DNA of 64,000 nt, taken from Pseudomonas rustica (GTDB lineage Bacteria; Pseudomonadota; Gammaproteobacteria; Pseudomonadales; Pseudomonadaceae). The DNA lies in NCBI RefSeq assembly GCF_018336155.1, contig NZ_JAGYHF010000003.1:186001-250000 (forward strand), given 5' to 3'. The position numbers and the translations under genes were made by a program. The notes under the pieces are model-generated. The model was not told the DNA's origin. It saw only the letters and a program-made list of their open reading frames with translations, and did not search any database. Positions 9,674 to 17,778 of the stretch are shown one piece after another (within the stretch, counting starts at the first letter, position 1; each line of letters begins with the position of its first letter).

Positions 9674-9701
9674 AAAAAGCCCGGCGCTACAGCTTCGGGC
9701 T
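9674..9701 (-). terminator. Terminator-like hairpin upstream of prc
   Basis: AGCCCG (9678-9683) pairs with CGGGCT (9696-9701) across a 12-base loop, and on the minus strand the stem is followed by five T (9674-9678). It lies between the divergent starts of prc and the oxidoreductase, so it would stop transcripts running antisense from the oxidoreductase gene toward prc, or act in a prc leader. Confidence 0.5.
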
Positions 9702-9727
9702 CAGTCCAGACTCACTATGGAGGCACT

Positions 9728-10690
9728 GTGAAGGCATTGCAAGGCGTGGAAGGTCAAGTGGCGTGGGTTGAGACCCCGAGTCCTACATGTGATGTAGGAC
9801 AAGTTCGCATTCGAGTGGCGGCAGCCGGCCTCAATCGCGCCGATTTATTACAGAAAGCCGGTCTCTATCCGCCCCCGCCGGGCGCAAGCGACGTGCTCGG
9901 TCTGGAGTGTTCCGGGGTCATCAGCGAGGTCGGCGCGGGCAGTTCGTGGCAGGTCGGCGATCGGGTCTGCGCCTTGCTGGCCGGGGGCGGCATGGCCGAA
10001 GAGGTGGTGGTTGACGGGCGGCACGTGCTGCCGGTTCCCGAAGGCGTTTCGTTGATTGAAGCGGCGGCATTGCCCGAGGTTTACGCAACAGTCTGGCTGA
10101 ATGTGTTTCAACTTGCGGCGCTCAAACCGGGTGAGAAAGTTCTCTTGCACGCCGGGGCAAGTGGAATCGGTTCAGCCGCCATTCAGCTGTGCAAGGCGTT
10201 TGGCAATCCGTGCTGGGTCAGCGTCGGTTCAGCCGAGCGTTTGGCTTATTGCGAGGCGCTGGGGGCTCAGGGCGGGGTGCTGCGCACTGACGATCTGGAG
10301 AGCCTGCGCGACTTCGGGCCGTTCGATGTGATTCTTGATCCGGTGGGCGGTAATTATTCGGCGCTGAATCTGAAGCTGACGGCGCTGGACGGGCGTTGGG
10401 TGCTGATCGGTTTGATGGGTGGCCGCGAGGCGAAACTGGATCTGGCGCAGGTGTTGGGTAAGCGCGTGCAGTTGCTGGGCTCGACGTTGCGCAGCCGTGA
10501 TGATCAGTTCAAGGCGGATCTGTTGAGTGATCTGGGCCAACAGGTGTGGCCATTGTTTGCGGAAGGGCGGTTGAGTCCGCAGTTGGCCAAGGCGTTTGCG
10601 GTGAAGGATGCCGAGGCGGCGTTTGCCGAGCTGGCGAGTAATACGGTGGCGGGGAAACTGGTGTTGGTGATTGACGAAAGCCTCACCTGA
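9728..10690 (+). CDS. NAD(P)H quinone oxidoreductase, PIG3 type
   Basis: A 320-residue medium-chain dehydrogenase/reductase without the structural zinc cysteines. Start is GTG with a good GGAGG (9718 onward). The N-terminal GroES-like fold contains GLNRADLLQKAGLYPPPPG (about 33-51), typical of the PIG3/TP53I3 subgroup, and the Rossmann part has the nucleotide-binding stretch HAGASGIGSAAIQ (about 142-154). It should reduce quinones with NADPH in the cytoplasm. It is divergent from prc and convergent with a HAD phosphatase, an order I recall from PAO1 (PA3256). The physiological substrate cannot be read from sequence. Confidence 0.88.
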   Translation: MKALQGVEGQVAWVETPSPTCDVGQVRIRVAAAGLNRADLLQKAGLYPPPPGASDVLGLECSGVISEVGAGSSWQVGDRVCALLAGGGMAEEVVVDGRHVLPVPEGVSLIEAAALPEVYATVWLNVFQLAALKPGEKVLLHAGASGIGSAAIQLCKAFGNPCWVSVGSAERLAYCEALGAQGGVLRTDDLESLRDFGPFDVILDPVGGNYSALNLKLTALDGRWVLIGLMGGREAKLDLAQVLGKRVQLLGSTLRSRDDQFKADLLSDLGQQVWPLFAEGRLSPQLAKAFAVKDAEAAFAELASNTVAGKLVLVIDESLT

Positions 10691-10703
10691 CACCAAAAAA
10701 ATC

Positions 10704-10795
10704 TGTAGGAGCAAGGCTTGCCCGCGAAAGCGTCGTGTCATTCAACGGTGATGTTGACTGGCACGACGCTTTCGCGGGCAAGCCTTGCTCCTACG
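10704..10795. repeat. REP pair, inverted (family 1 variant)
   Basis: GTAGGAGCAAGGCTTGCCCG (10705-10724) recurs inverted at 10775-10794, with extended pairing through the GACGCTTTCGCG stretch. The large stem-loop sits between two convergent genes and may stabilise or end both messages. Confidence 0.85.
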
Positions 10796-10803
10796 GGATC
10801 GGG

Positions 10804-11457
10804 TTATTTCCAGAGATGGATGGGCCAGCCGGCTTTTTCGGCGTGCTCGAGCAGCACCGGATCCGGGTTGACCACGTGCGGGAAATCCACTTTCAGCAGC
10901 AATGGCAGGTCATTGCGTGAGTCGGAATAAAAACTCGCGCCTTCGAGGTTCTCTTCCTCAGCGTCCAGCCACTCCAGCAAACGGGTGATCTTGCCTTCAC
11001 GGTAGGTCAACGTGCCCACGGTATGGCCACTGTAAACGCCGTGCGCGACTTCCAGTTCAATCCCCAGAATCTCGTCGATGCCGAGTCGATCGGCAATCGG
11101 TCTGACCAGGTGCGTGCCCGACGCGGAGATCACCAGAATCCGGTCGCCGGCCTTGCGGTGCGCGGCGATGGTTTTGGTCGCGTCGCTGAAGATGATCGGT
11201 TCGATAAAGTCTTCAACCCACGGCCCGACCAGGTGCTCGACTTCTTCTGGCGTACGGCCGATCAGCGGTTCGAGGCTGAACGCCATGTAGTCTTCCATGC
11301 GTAATTTGCCATGGCTGTAGGCGTCCATCAGTTCGTTGTTCTTGCGCATGAACGACTCGGGATCGACCCAGCCCAGGCGCCCCATCTGCTCGCTCCAGAG
11401 GGTGGCGCAGTCGCCGTGGATCAACGTTTCGTCCAGATCAAAAATTGCCAGGGCCAT
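10804..11457 (-). CDS. HAD-superfamily phosphatase, SerB-like
   Basis: 217 residues. Motif I is FDLDET (residues 6-11) with both catalytic aspartates, motif II is the serine in VISASGTH near 111, the motif III lysine lies near 160, and motif IV is SDSRNDLP near 180. A helical cap sits between motifs I and II, as in the HAD-IB family (phosphoserine phosphatase and relatives). It acts in the cytoplasm on a small phosphorylated metabolite. The substrate is not determined. It is separated from the ABC operon downstream by a repeat and may be transcribed from its own promoter. Confidence 0.85.
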   Translation of the reverse strand: MALAIFDLDETLIHGDCATLWSEQMGRLGWVDPESFMRKNNELMDAYSHGKLRMEDYMAFSLEPLIGRTPEEVEHLVGPWVEDFIEPIIFSDATKTIAAHRKAGDRILVISASGTHLVRPIADRLGIDEILGIELEVAHGVYSGHTVGTLTYREGKITRLLEWLDAEEENLEGASFYSDSRNDLPLLLKVDFPHVVNPDPVLLEHAEKAGWPIHLWK

Positions 11458-11474
11458 CAGTTCTCTCCGAGAAC

Positions 11475-11566
11475 AGCTGCGAGCTACAAGCTTCGAGCTG
11501 CAAGAATTGGAATCAGCTGCGCCGCAGTCTACAACTTGAAGCTTGTAGCTCGAAGCGCGCAGCTGC
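11475..11566. repeat. Intergenic inverted repeat, AGCTTGTAGCT type
   Basis: AGCTGCGAGCTACAAGCTTC (11475-11494) recurs inverted at about 11543-11566 with mismatches. The unit differs from the REP families elsewhere in the window. It separates the HAD gene from the last gene of the ABC operon on the same strand. Confidence 0.7.
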
Positions 11567-11568
11567 TT

Positions 11569-12558
11569 TTAAGCTACCTCACACAGGGCCGTCGGATCGA
11601 TGGAAAGCGCCAGACGCTGACCGTCGGGATGCAGATCAGCCGCCGAGCGATTGAGCACATCCACCACCAATTCCACGCCGCGCGCTTCGATGCGATAGCG
11701 AATGACATTGCCTAGCAGGCTATGGCTGCGGATCTGCGCGTCGAGTTCGCCGTTGAGGCTCAGTTCGATGGCTTCCGGGCGAATGGCGATGCGATGGTTG
11801 ATCGGGCGCTGCAACAGTTTCGACGCGGCTTCGGCGTCGAGCAGGTTGTAGTTGCCGATAAAGCCTGCGGCGAACACGTCGACTGGCGCGGTGTACAGGG
11901 TTTCGGCGTCTCCGCTCTGTACGATTTTTCCCTGATTCATCAGGAAAATGCGATCAGACATGGTCAGCGCTTCTTCCTGATCGTGTGTGACGAAGATCGT
12001 GGTCAGGCCGAGTTCGCGCTGAATCTGACGGATTTGTTCGCGCAGGTGTTTGCGAATTCGTGCATCGAGGGCCGACAGCGGTTCATCCAATAGCAACAAA
12101 CGTGGGCGCGTGACCAGCGAACGGGCGAGGGCGACACGCTGGCATTGGCCACCGGAGAGTTGATGCGGATAGCGGCTGGCGAAGTCGTTGAGTTCAACCA
12201 GTTTCAAAACTTCCGACACGCGTTTATGGCTGTCGTCGGCGTTGACCTTTTGCATGCGCAAACCGAACGCGACGTTCTGCTCGACGGTCATGTTGGGAAA
12301 CAACGCGTAGCTCTGGAAGACCATGCCGATCCCGCGTTTTTGCGGTGTCAGCGGCACAATGTCGACGCCATCCAGCAGGATCTGGCCGCCATCCACCGGC
12401 GTCAGCCCGGCGATGCAGCGCAGCAGGGTAGATTTGCCGCAACCGGACGGGCCGAGCAGGGTGACGAATTCGCCTTTGTTGATCTCGCAGTTGATGTCGC
12501 TGAACACCGGGGTGCCCGCGTAATTTTTCTGCAGGTGTTGGACGCTGACATAGCTCAT
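11569..12558 (-). CDS. ABC transporter ATPase, organophosphorus/AEP type
   Basis: 329 residues. Walker A is GPSGCGKST (about 37-45), the signature is LSGGQCQRVALARS (about 134-147), Walker B is LLLLDEP, and the switch histidine sits in IFVTHDQ. A C-terminal TOBE-like extension follows residue 235, as in the Fe3+/putrescine/2-aminoethylphosphonate importers. It powers the importer formed by the two permeases encoded just upstream. Its ATG overlaps the permease stop by four bases (ATGA), so translation is coupled. The substrate is inferred from operon context. Confidence 0.9.
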   Translation of the reverse strand: MSYVSVQHLQKNYAGTPVFSDINCEINKGEFVTLLGPSGCGKSTLLRCIAGLTPVDGGQILLDGVDIVPLTPQKRGIGMVFQSYALFPNMTVEQNVAFGLRMQKVNADDSHKRVSEVLKLVELNDFASRYPHQLSGGQCQRVALARSLVTRPRLLLLDEPLSALDARIRKHLREQIRQIQRELGLTTIFVTHDQEEALTMSDRIFLMNQGKIVQSGDAETLYTAPVDVFAAGFIGNYNLLDAEAASKLLQRPINHRIAIRPEAIELSLNGELDAQIRSHSLLGNVIRYRIEARGVELVVDVLNRSAADLHPDGQRLALSIDPTALCEVA

Positions 12559-13355
12559 TCGCTTTTGTCCTTGTTCAAGATGTTGGCGATCCAGGTCAGG
12601 ACCAGCACGAAAAAGAAATACGAGATGACCAGCGCACTGGTGAAGTGGCCGCTGCTGTTGCGCATGTTGTTCAGATAAACCTGCAGGGTTTCGTAACGCG
12701 TGCCGACGAGGATGTTGGCGAAAACGAACTCACCGAACAGGAACGAGAACGACAGCAGCAACGCGACCATCAGGCCTTTGCGCAGGTTGGGCAGCACCAC
12801 CAGAATGGCTGCCTGAAAGGTGCTGGCGCCGAGCAGTTGTGCGGCATCCATCAGGTCGCGCAGGTTGATCGCTTGCAGGTTGTTGGTGATCGCGCGGTAC
12901 ATGAACGGCAGGGCCACGGTGAAGTAGCAGCCGATCAGAATCCACGGCGTGCCGACCATCGCCATCGGCCCGGAACCGTAGAGCTGCAACAGACCTACCG
13001 ATGACACCACCGGCGGCACCGCGAAGGGCAGCAGGATCAGGATGTTCATCAGCGCATCGAGTTTCGGGAAGTGGTAATGCACGACGAACAGCAGCGGCAG
13101 AATCAACACCACCGACAGCACCAGCGCGCCGACGCACACCAATAACGACTGGCCGAAGGCGTGGAGGAACCGTGGATCGCTCCACAGCTGGATGTACCAC
13201 TTGAAGGTGAAACCGCTGGGCAAAATGGTCGCCGACCAACTGCTGGCGATCGAGTAGACCAGTGTGCCCACCAGCGGTAGCAAGAGGATCGCGAACAGCA
13301 GATAAACCACGACGCGGTGGTAGAGGCCGGCCGGGCCGGATTCAGCGCGAGACAT
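12555..13355 (-). CDS. ABC transporter permease, second subunit
   Basis: 266 residues with about six membrane segments. The coupling-helix region (DLMDAAQLLGAS, about 162-173) is the EAA loop that docks the ATPase. Inner membrane. It overlaps the preceding permease by 14 bases and the ATPase by 4, so the three are one translational unit. It belongs to the BPD_transp_1 family in the spermidine/putrescine/aminoethylphosphonate subgroup. Confidence 0.88.
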   Translation of the reverse strand: MSRAESGPAGLYHRVVVYLLFAILLLPLVGTLVYSIASSWSATILPSGFTFKWYIQLWSDPRFLHAFGQSLLVCVGALVLSVVLILPLLFVVHYHFPKLDALMNILILLPFAVPPVVSSVGLLQLYGSGPMAMVGTPWILIGCYFTVALPFMYRAITNNLQAINLRDLMDAAQLLGASTFQAAILVVLPNLRKGLMVALLLSFSFLFGEFVFANILVGTRYETLQVYLNNMRNSSGHFTSALVISYFFFVLVLTWIANILNKDKSE

Positions 13356-14187
13356 GGTAGCTCCTCTTCAACAGCAGTTGATGCACGACGGTGACGATGG
13401 TCATCAGCGCCACCAGCACCACGGCCAGAGCGCTGGCCAGATTCGGGTCAAGGGAAATATCGCCGGAGACCATCGCCGCGATACGAATCGGCAGGACGTT
13501 GAAGTTGCCCGTCGTCAGTGCATACACCGTGGCGTAAGCGCCGAGGGCGTTGGCCAGCAGGATCACAAACGTACCGAGCAACGCGGGTGTCAGCACTGGC
13601 AAACCGATGTGCCGCCAGAACTGCCAGCCATTGGCACCGAGCAACGCGGCGGACTCGCGCCAGTCTTCACGTAAGGCGTCGAAGGCCGGGTAGAGCAGCA
13701 GCACGCCGAGGGGAATCTGGAAATAGGTATAGAGGATGATCAAGCCGGTTTTCGAGTACAGGTTGAAATCCTGAATGATCCCGGCCTGCTTGAGCATGAT
13801 GGTGATGCTGCCGTTGAACCCGAGCAGGATGATGAAGGCGAACGCCAACGGCACGCCGGCGAAGTTGCTGGTCATGTTGGCGAAGGCATTCACGAAGTTG
13901 CGCAGTTTCGAGTCAACGCGGCGCAGGGAATACGCCCCGAGCACGGCAATGGTGATGCCGAATACGCTCGACCAGAAACTGATTTCCAGACTGTACTGGA
14001 TCGCCTGTAGATAGAACTTCGAACTGAAGATCTTGGTGAAGTTTTCGATGCCCCAACCGAACTCTTCCGATTGCAGGCTGTTGATCATCACCCAGACCAG
14101 CGGGGCGATTTCGAAGACGATAAAGAACAGCGCGAAGGGCACCAGGCACAACGCCGCCAGCCATTTGCCGCGAGTCATGGCATTCAC
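13342..14187 (-). CDS. ABC transporter permease, first subunit
   Basis: 281 residues from GTG 14187, chosen because GGGAG lies 8 bases upstream and the GTG overlaps the preceding TGA as GTGA; an ATG three codons later (14178) is the alternative. About six membrane segments and an EAA-type loop (DALREDWRESAALLGAN, about 171-187). Inner membrane partner of the following permease. The overlap pattern of phosphohydrolase, permease, permease and ATPase indicates a single operon. Confidence 0.87.
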   Translation of the reverse strand: MNAMTRGKWLAALCLVPFALFFIVFEIAPLVWVMINSLQSEEFGWGIENFTKIFSSKFYLQAIQYSLEISFWSSVFGITIAVLGAYSLRRVDSKLRNFVNAFANMTSNFAGVPLAFAFIILLGFNGSITIMLKQAGIIQDFNLYSKTGLIILYTYFQIPLGVLLLYPAFDALREDWRESAALLGANGWQFWRHIGLPVLTPALLGTFVILLANALGAYATVYALTTGNFNVLPIRIAAMVSGDISLDPNLASALAVVLVALMTIVTVVHQLLLKRSYHVSR

Positions 14188-14990
14188 TTGAGCAGCTCCC
14201 GGCACACAGGTTTGTCGTGGGGCACGCCGAGCAGTTCGCAGACGGTGCCGCAGATTTCCGTTTGCTTCGGCGCGGCATCAGCGCTGAAGATGAACGCATC
14301 GCCGAGGACGAAAAGCGGCACTTGGCGTTCTTCCGGCAGCAGGCCGTTGTGCGAGCGGTCGTTGTTCATGCCGTGGTCGGCGGTCACCAGCACTTGATAA
14401 CCAGCGTCGAGCCAGCTCTGCAAATAGTCGGCGAGGATGATGTCCGCCGAGCGCGCGCTGTTGCGGTATTGCGAACTGTCGAGGCCGTGTTTGTGCCCGG
14501 CGTCGTCGATGTTCATCGGGTGGATCAGCAGGAAGTTCGGATCATGGCGCAGGCGCAGGTTTTCGGCGTCGGCGAACAGGTGCGAATCCGGGTAGTGATC
14601 GTTCCAGTAGAAATGCCCGTGCTGGATCGGCAGCGACAGATTGTCAGTGTGGCGGTCGCGGGCGGCGACGAAGGGCGAGCGGTTGTACAGCTCGCTGACC
14701 CAGTGATACGCCGCGGCAGCGGTTTTCAGACCGGCATCGCGGGCGTAGTGATAAATGCTGCGCTGATTGGACAGGCGCGCGACGTTGTTGTGGACGATGC
14801 CGCTGTCGATCGGCGGCACGCCGGTGAGGATGCATTCATAAAGCGGTCGGGACAGGGCCGGCAGCTCGCACTCCAACTGGTAGAGCGCGGCGCGTCCTGC
14901 GCCAACATAAGCCTGCAGATGCCCCATGGCGTGGCGCGCGACCTCGTAGTTGAGACCGTCGAGCACGACAAGGATGACGTTGTGCTTCAT
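14184..14990 (-). CDS. Alkaline-phosphatase-superfamily phosphohydrolase in the ABC operon
   Basis: 268 residues from the ATG at 14990; the open frame upstream only translates the adjacent REP repeat. The metal site of type I phosphodiesterase/nucleotide pyrophosphatase enzymes is readable: the first aspartate in VVLDGLN near 9, a serine nucleophile candidate in LPALSRPLY near 43, DDAGHKHG near 160 and TADHGMN near 203. No signal peptide, so it acts in the cytoplasm, after import. Placement between the binding protein and the permeases suggests it cleaves the imported compound, which is therefore probably a phosphoester or phosphonate derivative. The exact bond is unknown. Confidence 0.82.
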   Translation of the reverse strand: MKHNVILVVLDGLNYEVARHAMGHLQAYVGAGRAALYQLECELPALSRPLYECILTGVPPIDSGIVHNNVARLSNQRSIYHYARDAGLKTAAAAYHWVSELYNRSPFVAARDRHTDNLSLPIQHGHFYWNDHYPDSHLFADAENLRLRHDPNFLLIHPMNIDDAGHKHGLDSSQYRNSARSADIILADYLQSWLDAGYQVLVTADHGMNNDRSHNGLLPEERQVPLFVLGDAFIFSADAAPKQTEICGTVCELLGVPHDKPVCRELLK

Positions 14991-15029
14991 AGGGGCAAAA
15001 ACTCCGAAAACAAAACTGGAACCAACCCC

Positions 15030-15115
15030 TGTAGGAGCTGCCGCAGGCTGCGATCTTTTGATGTTGCTTTTAAAGGGCAAGATCAAAAGATCGCAGCCTG
15101 CGGCAGCTCCTACAG
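15030..15115. repeat. REP pair, inverted (family 2)
   Basis: GTAGGAGCTGCCGCAGGCTG (15031-15050), continuing with CGATCTTTTGAT, recurs inverted at 15081-15114. It lies between the binding-protein gene and the phosphohydrolase, inside the operon, where such stems commonly raise the level of the upstream message. Confidence 0.9.
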
Positions 15116-15123
15116 ATGAAGGA

Positions 15124-16191
15124 TTACTTCATCTCGACGATGACTTCTTCGTTCCACTGCTGTGGCAGGGCTTTGGAGGTCTTTTCCCAGGCGTCGGCGT
15201 CTTTGATCGGGGTGACCTTTTTGTACTGCTCGTTTGGCAGCAGTTTGGCCTTCACGTCTTCTGGCAGTTGCAGGTGCTCGGCGCGGATCGGACGCGCGTT
15301 GCCGCGAGCGAGGTTGGTCTGGCCGGCGTCGCTGAAGATGTATTCGCGGGTCAGCTTGGCGGCGTTAGGGTTTTTCGCGTACTTGTTGATGATCGTGGTG
15401 TAGCCGGAAATCACCGAACCGTCGGACGGGATCAACACCACGTAGTCATCCGGGTTGGCCATCTTGGCTTTGTAGCTGAGGCCGTTGAAGTCCCAGACCA
15501 CACCGACTTCGATCTCGCCTTTTTCCATGGTGGCGATGGTCGGGTTAGCCATCGACAGGCGACCTTGCTTGGCAATGTCTGCAAACAACAGCAGCGCAGG
15601 TTTGATGTTTTTCTCGTCGCCACCGTTGGCCAGTGCCGCAGCGAGAACGCCGTTGGCAGCCTGTGCGGCGGTGCTTACGTCACCGATGGAGACCTTGTAT
15701 TTGCCGCCCTTGAGGTCAGCCCATTTGGTCGGTACTTCGGAACCGTGCAGCAACTTTTTGTTGACGATGAAGGCGATGGTGCCGGTGTAGGCCAGTGCCC
15801 AGTTGCCGTCCTTGTCCTTGGCCCAGTCCGGAACCTGATCCCAGGTGCTTGGCTTGTACGGTTGCACCACGCCTTGCTTGACCGCGATCGGGCCGAACGC
15901 GGCGCCCACGTCGCCGATGTCAGCGGTGGCGTTGTCTTTTTCCGCCGCGAACTTGGCGATTTCCTGAGCCGAGCTCATGTCGGTGTCGATGTGTTTCAGG
16001 CCGTAGGTTTTGGCCAGGTCTTCCCAGGTGCCTTTCCAGTTGGCCCAGTCATCGGGCATGCCGACGCTGTTGACGGCGCCTTCCGCTTTCGCAGCGGCTT
16101 CGAGGGTTTTCAGATCGGTGCCGGCCGCCATGGCGGAGGTGCACAGTGCAATGGTCGAGCCTAACAGTGTTGCCAGGAAAAGCTGTTTCAT
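15124..16191 (-). CDS. Periplasmic substrate-binding protein of the ABC importer
   Basis: 355 residues with a typical signal peptide cleaved after about residue 22 (SAMA-AGT). The mature part has the bilobal fold of the Fe3+/aminoethylphosphonate/thiamine cluster: NSVGMPDDWANW near 41, TADIGDVGAAFGP near 89, and a late GNARPIRAEHLQLP. It captures the substrate in the periplasm for the two permeases. First gene of the operon, separated from the rest by an intercistronic REP hairpin that could keep its mRNA more abundant than the membrane subunits. It does not show the iron-ligand tyrosine pair clearly, so I do not call it an iron transporter. Confidence 0.9.
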   Translation of the reverse strand: MKQLFLATLLGSTIALCTSAMAAGTDLKTLEAAAKAEGAVNSVGMPDDWANWKGTWEDLAKTYGLKHIDTDMSSAQEIAKFAAEKDNATADIGDVGAAFGPIAVKQGVVQPYKPSTWDQVPDWAKDKDGNWALAYTGTIAFIVNKKLLHGSEVPTKWADLKGGKYKVSIGDVSTAAQAANGVLAAALANGGDEKNIKPALLLFADIAKQGRLSMANPTIATMEKGEIEVGVVWDFNGLSYKAKMANPDDYVVLIPSDGSVISGYTTIINKYAKNPNAAKLTREYIFSDAGQTNLARGNARPIRAEHLQLPEDVKAKLLPNEQYKKVTPIKDADAWEKTSKALPQQWNEEVIVEMK

Positions 16192-16237
16192 TCCGAAGCT
16201 CCTTGGTCGTGTTCAACGCTGCGATTGCGGTGGTTGT

Positions 16238-16249
16238 TGGTCTAGGTCA
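16238..16249. promoter_or_regulatory. Operator-like dyad TGGTCTAGGTCA
   Basis: 10 of 12 positions are symmetric. It closely resembles the TGGTCTAGACCA operators of HutC-type GntR regulators. It lies 47-58 bases before the binding-protein ATG, where a bound repressor could block the operon promoter. Confidence 0.55.
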
Positions 16250-16515
16250 GCAATACCTGAGCCAATTTAAGGGGGCTGGATGACACTTTGATGTCGGTGG
16301 CCTCGCGCCAGGCCTTTTATCTGGCCGATATCGGCAGGTGCCCGATAAGCGTAGACCATGCGCAAAGGCCCGGTGAGCAAGGGACTTGGCCGATGTATTG
16401 CAAGCCGTGAGGATGACCGTTGGGTAGTTTTGTCATCTCTCGGTCATCTGTACTGCCTAGGCTTGCATCACTACAAAACGGTTTGATCGCCGTGCGGTTT
16501 TGCCCCGAAACAGTG

Positions 16516-16529
16516 CTGGTCTAGTCCAG
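16516..16529. promoter_or_regulatory. Operator-like dyad CTGGTCTAGTCCAG
   Basis: 12 of 14 positions are symmetric and share TGGTCTAG with the dyad at 16238. It lies 14-27 bases before the regulator's ATG, suggesting autoregulation. Confidence 0.6.
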
Positions 16530-16542
16530 ATAGGTAACGTTG

Positions 16543-17256
16543 ATGCGTGATGAGGCAACAAAAGCGGTGACGGCCATTGGCCAGGTGTTGCAGGAGCAGC
16601 TCGACCACGGTTTGTTGGCGGCGGGCAGTAAGTTGCCGGCCGAACGCAAGCTCAGTGAGTTGTTTGGCACCACGCGGATTACTGTGCGTGAGGCGTTGTT
16701 GCAGTTGGAGGCACAGGGGCAGATTTATCGTGAGGAGCGGCGCGGCTGGTTCGTTTCGCCGCCGCGGCTGGCCTATAACCTGATGCAGCGCAGTCACTTT
16801 CACGCGATGGTCAGTGCGCAGGGACGTGAGCCTTCGACCGAGGTGATTTCGGCGCGGCTGCAACCGGCGTCGGCGGCGGTATGCGAGTGGTTGCAGTTGC
16901 CGGCGCTGTCCAGCGTGATTCAGATTTGCCGGTCGCGGCGGATTGACGGGCGGTTGGTGTTGTATGTGGAGCACTATTTGAATCCGCAGTTTTTTCCGGG
17001 GATTCTTGAGTTTGATTTGAATCAGTCGATTACTGAGTTGTATGCGCGGCATTACGATTTGCACTATGGGCGGGTGCGCTTTGAGATTGTGCCGACGTCT
17101 TTGTCGGTGGATGCGGCGGCGGCTTTGCGGGTGTCGGTGGGGAGTCCGGGGTTACGGATTGCTCGGGTTAATTATGATCAGCATGAGCGGTTGATTGATT
17201 GTGATCTGGAGTTTTGGCGGCATGATGCGATTCATGTCGGGGTCGACGTTGTTTGA
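16543..17256 (+). CDS. GntR/UTRA-family regulator of the ABC operon
   Basis: 237 residues from the ATG at 16543 (a TTG one codon earlier is in frame). An N-terminal winged helix-turn-helix of GntR type (residues 10-72; KLPAERKLSELFGTTRITVR) is joined to a C-terminal UTRA ligand domain (about 90-235), so it belongs to the HutC subgroup. UTRA domains bind small molecules such as sugars, histidine derivatives or phosphonates and release the protein from DNA. It is divergent from the importer operon, and both halves of the intergenic region carry matching dyads, so local, ligand-responsive repression is likely. Confidence 0.88.
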   Translation: MRDEATKAVTAIGQVLQEQLDHGLLAAGSKLPAERKLSELFGTTRITVREALLQLEAQGQIYREERRGWFVSPPRLAYNLMQRSHFHAMVSAQGREPSTEVISARLQPASAAVCEWLQLPALSSVIQICRSRRIDGRLVLYVEHYLNPQFFPGILEFDLNQSITELYARHYDLHYGRVRFEIVPTSLSVDAAAALRVSVGSPGLRIARVNYDQHERLIDCDLEFWRHDAIHVGVDVV

Positions 17257-17299
17257 TCGTTTTTTGGGGGCATATCCGTTGCTGCGGGTGTTGCTGATT

Positions 17300-17460
17300 A
17301 TGGTTCCGCCCTTACGGCGGGTCACTTTTGGCAAACGCCCCAAAAGTAACCAAAAGGTCTGTGCCCTGACGTCCGGCCCTCGCTAAGGCTCGGGTTCCTT
17401 CGCTCCGGGTTCATCCGGGGGCATCGCCTACGGTTTGCTTCGCTGCACCTCCTCTCGATG
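17300..17460. repeat. Conserved intergenic repeat (CGGCGGGTCACTTTTGG type)
   Basis: Begins GCCCTTACGGCGGGTCACTT and contains CCAAAAGTAACCAAAAGG followed by a stretch that reads as weak coding sequence in several frames. I recall near-identical blocks in many intergenic regions of Pseudomonas genomes. No second copy lies in this window. No gene is supported here. Confidence 0.55.
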
Positions 17461-17590
17461 CTTTCCCCGTATGAATCCCTCCACTCAGCCTCCCGACGGG
17501 CTCTAAGATCAAGATCAAAAGCAGGCGAGCTGACACTCGGCCTATTGAGTGGTGAGAAGCATGGCGCGCTCGGCTTTTGCTTTTGCTTTT

Positions 17591-17760
17591 GTAGGAGCAG
17601 AGCTTGCTCGCGAAGGCGGCCTGACAGCCGACCTATTTATAACGGGTGGACTCAATCCCCTGTGGGAGCTGGCTTGCCAGCGATGGCGGCCTCCGGGCCT
17701 CCCATTCTTAGCTGATTGAACTCGATCCACTGTAGGAGCGAGCCTGCTCGCGAAAGCGCC
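17591..17760. repeat. Three tandem-oriented REP units
   Basis: Copies at 17591-17619, 17661-17690 and 17731-17760, all in the same orientation and spaced by 70 bases; the middle one is a variant (GGAGCTGGCTTGCCAGCGAT). Together with the repeat before them they fill the 522-base gap 17257-17778, in which I see no gene. Confidence 0.8.
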
Positions 17761-17778
17761 CCCACAGTCACCGCCTCT

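Larger units (their letters stand above)
16192..16542. promoter_or_regulatory. Divergent control region of the ABC operon and its GntR regulator
   Basis: 351 bases without a gene. It holds two similar dyads near its two ends (annotated separately) and a perfect 12-base palindrome GCCGATATCGGC at 16324-16335. Promoters for both directions must be here, but I could not place convincing -35/-10 boxes. Confidence 0.7.

Noticed and set aside
14991..15086. N-terminal extension of the phosphohydrolase
   Set aside because: The extension translates the adjacent family 2 REP; the conserved protein begins at ATG 14990.
17458..17715. Small open frames in the REP-rich gap
   Set aside because: They translate the repeats themselves and have no ribosome site or conserved features.
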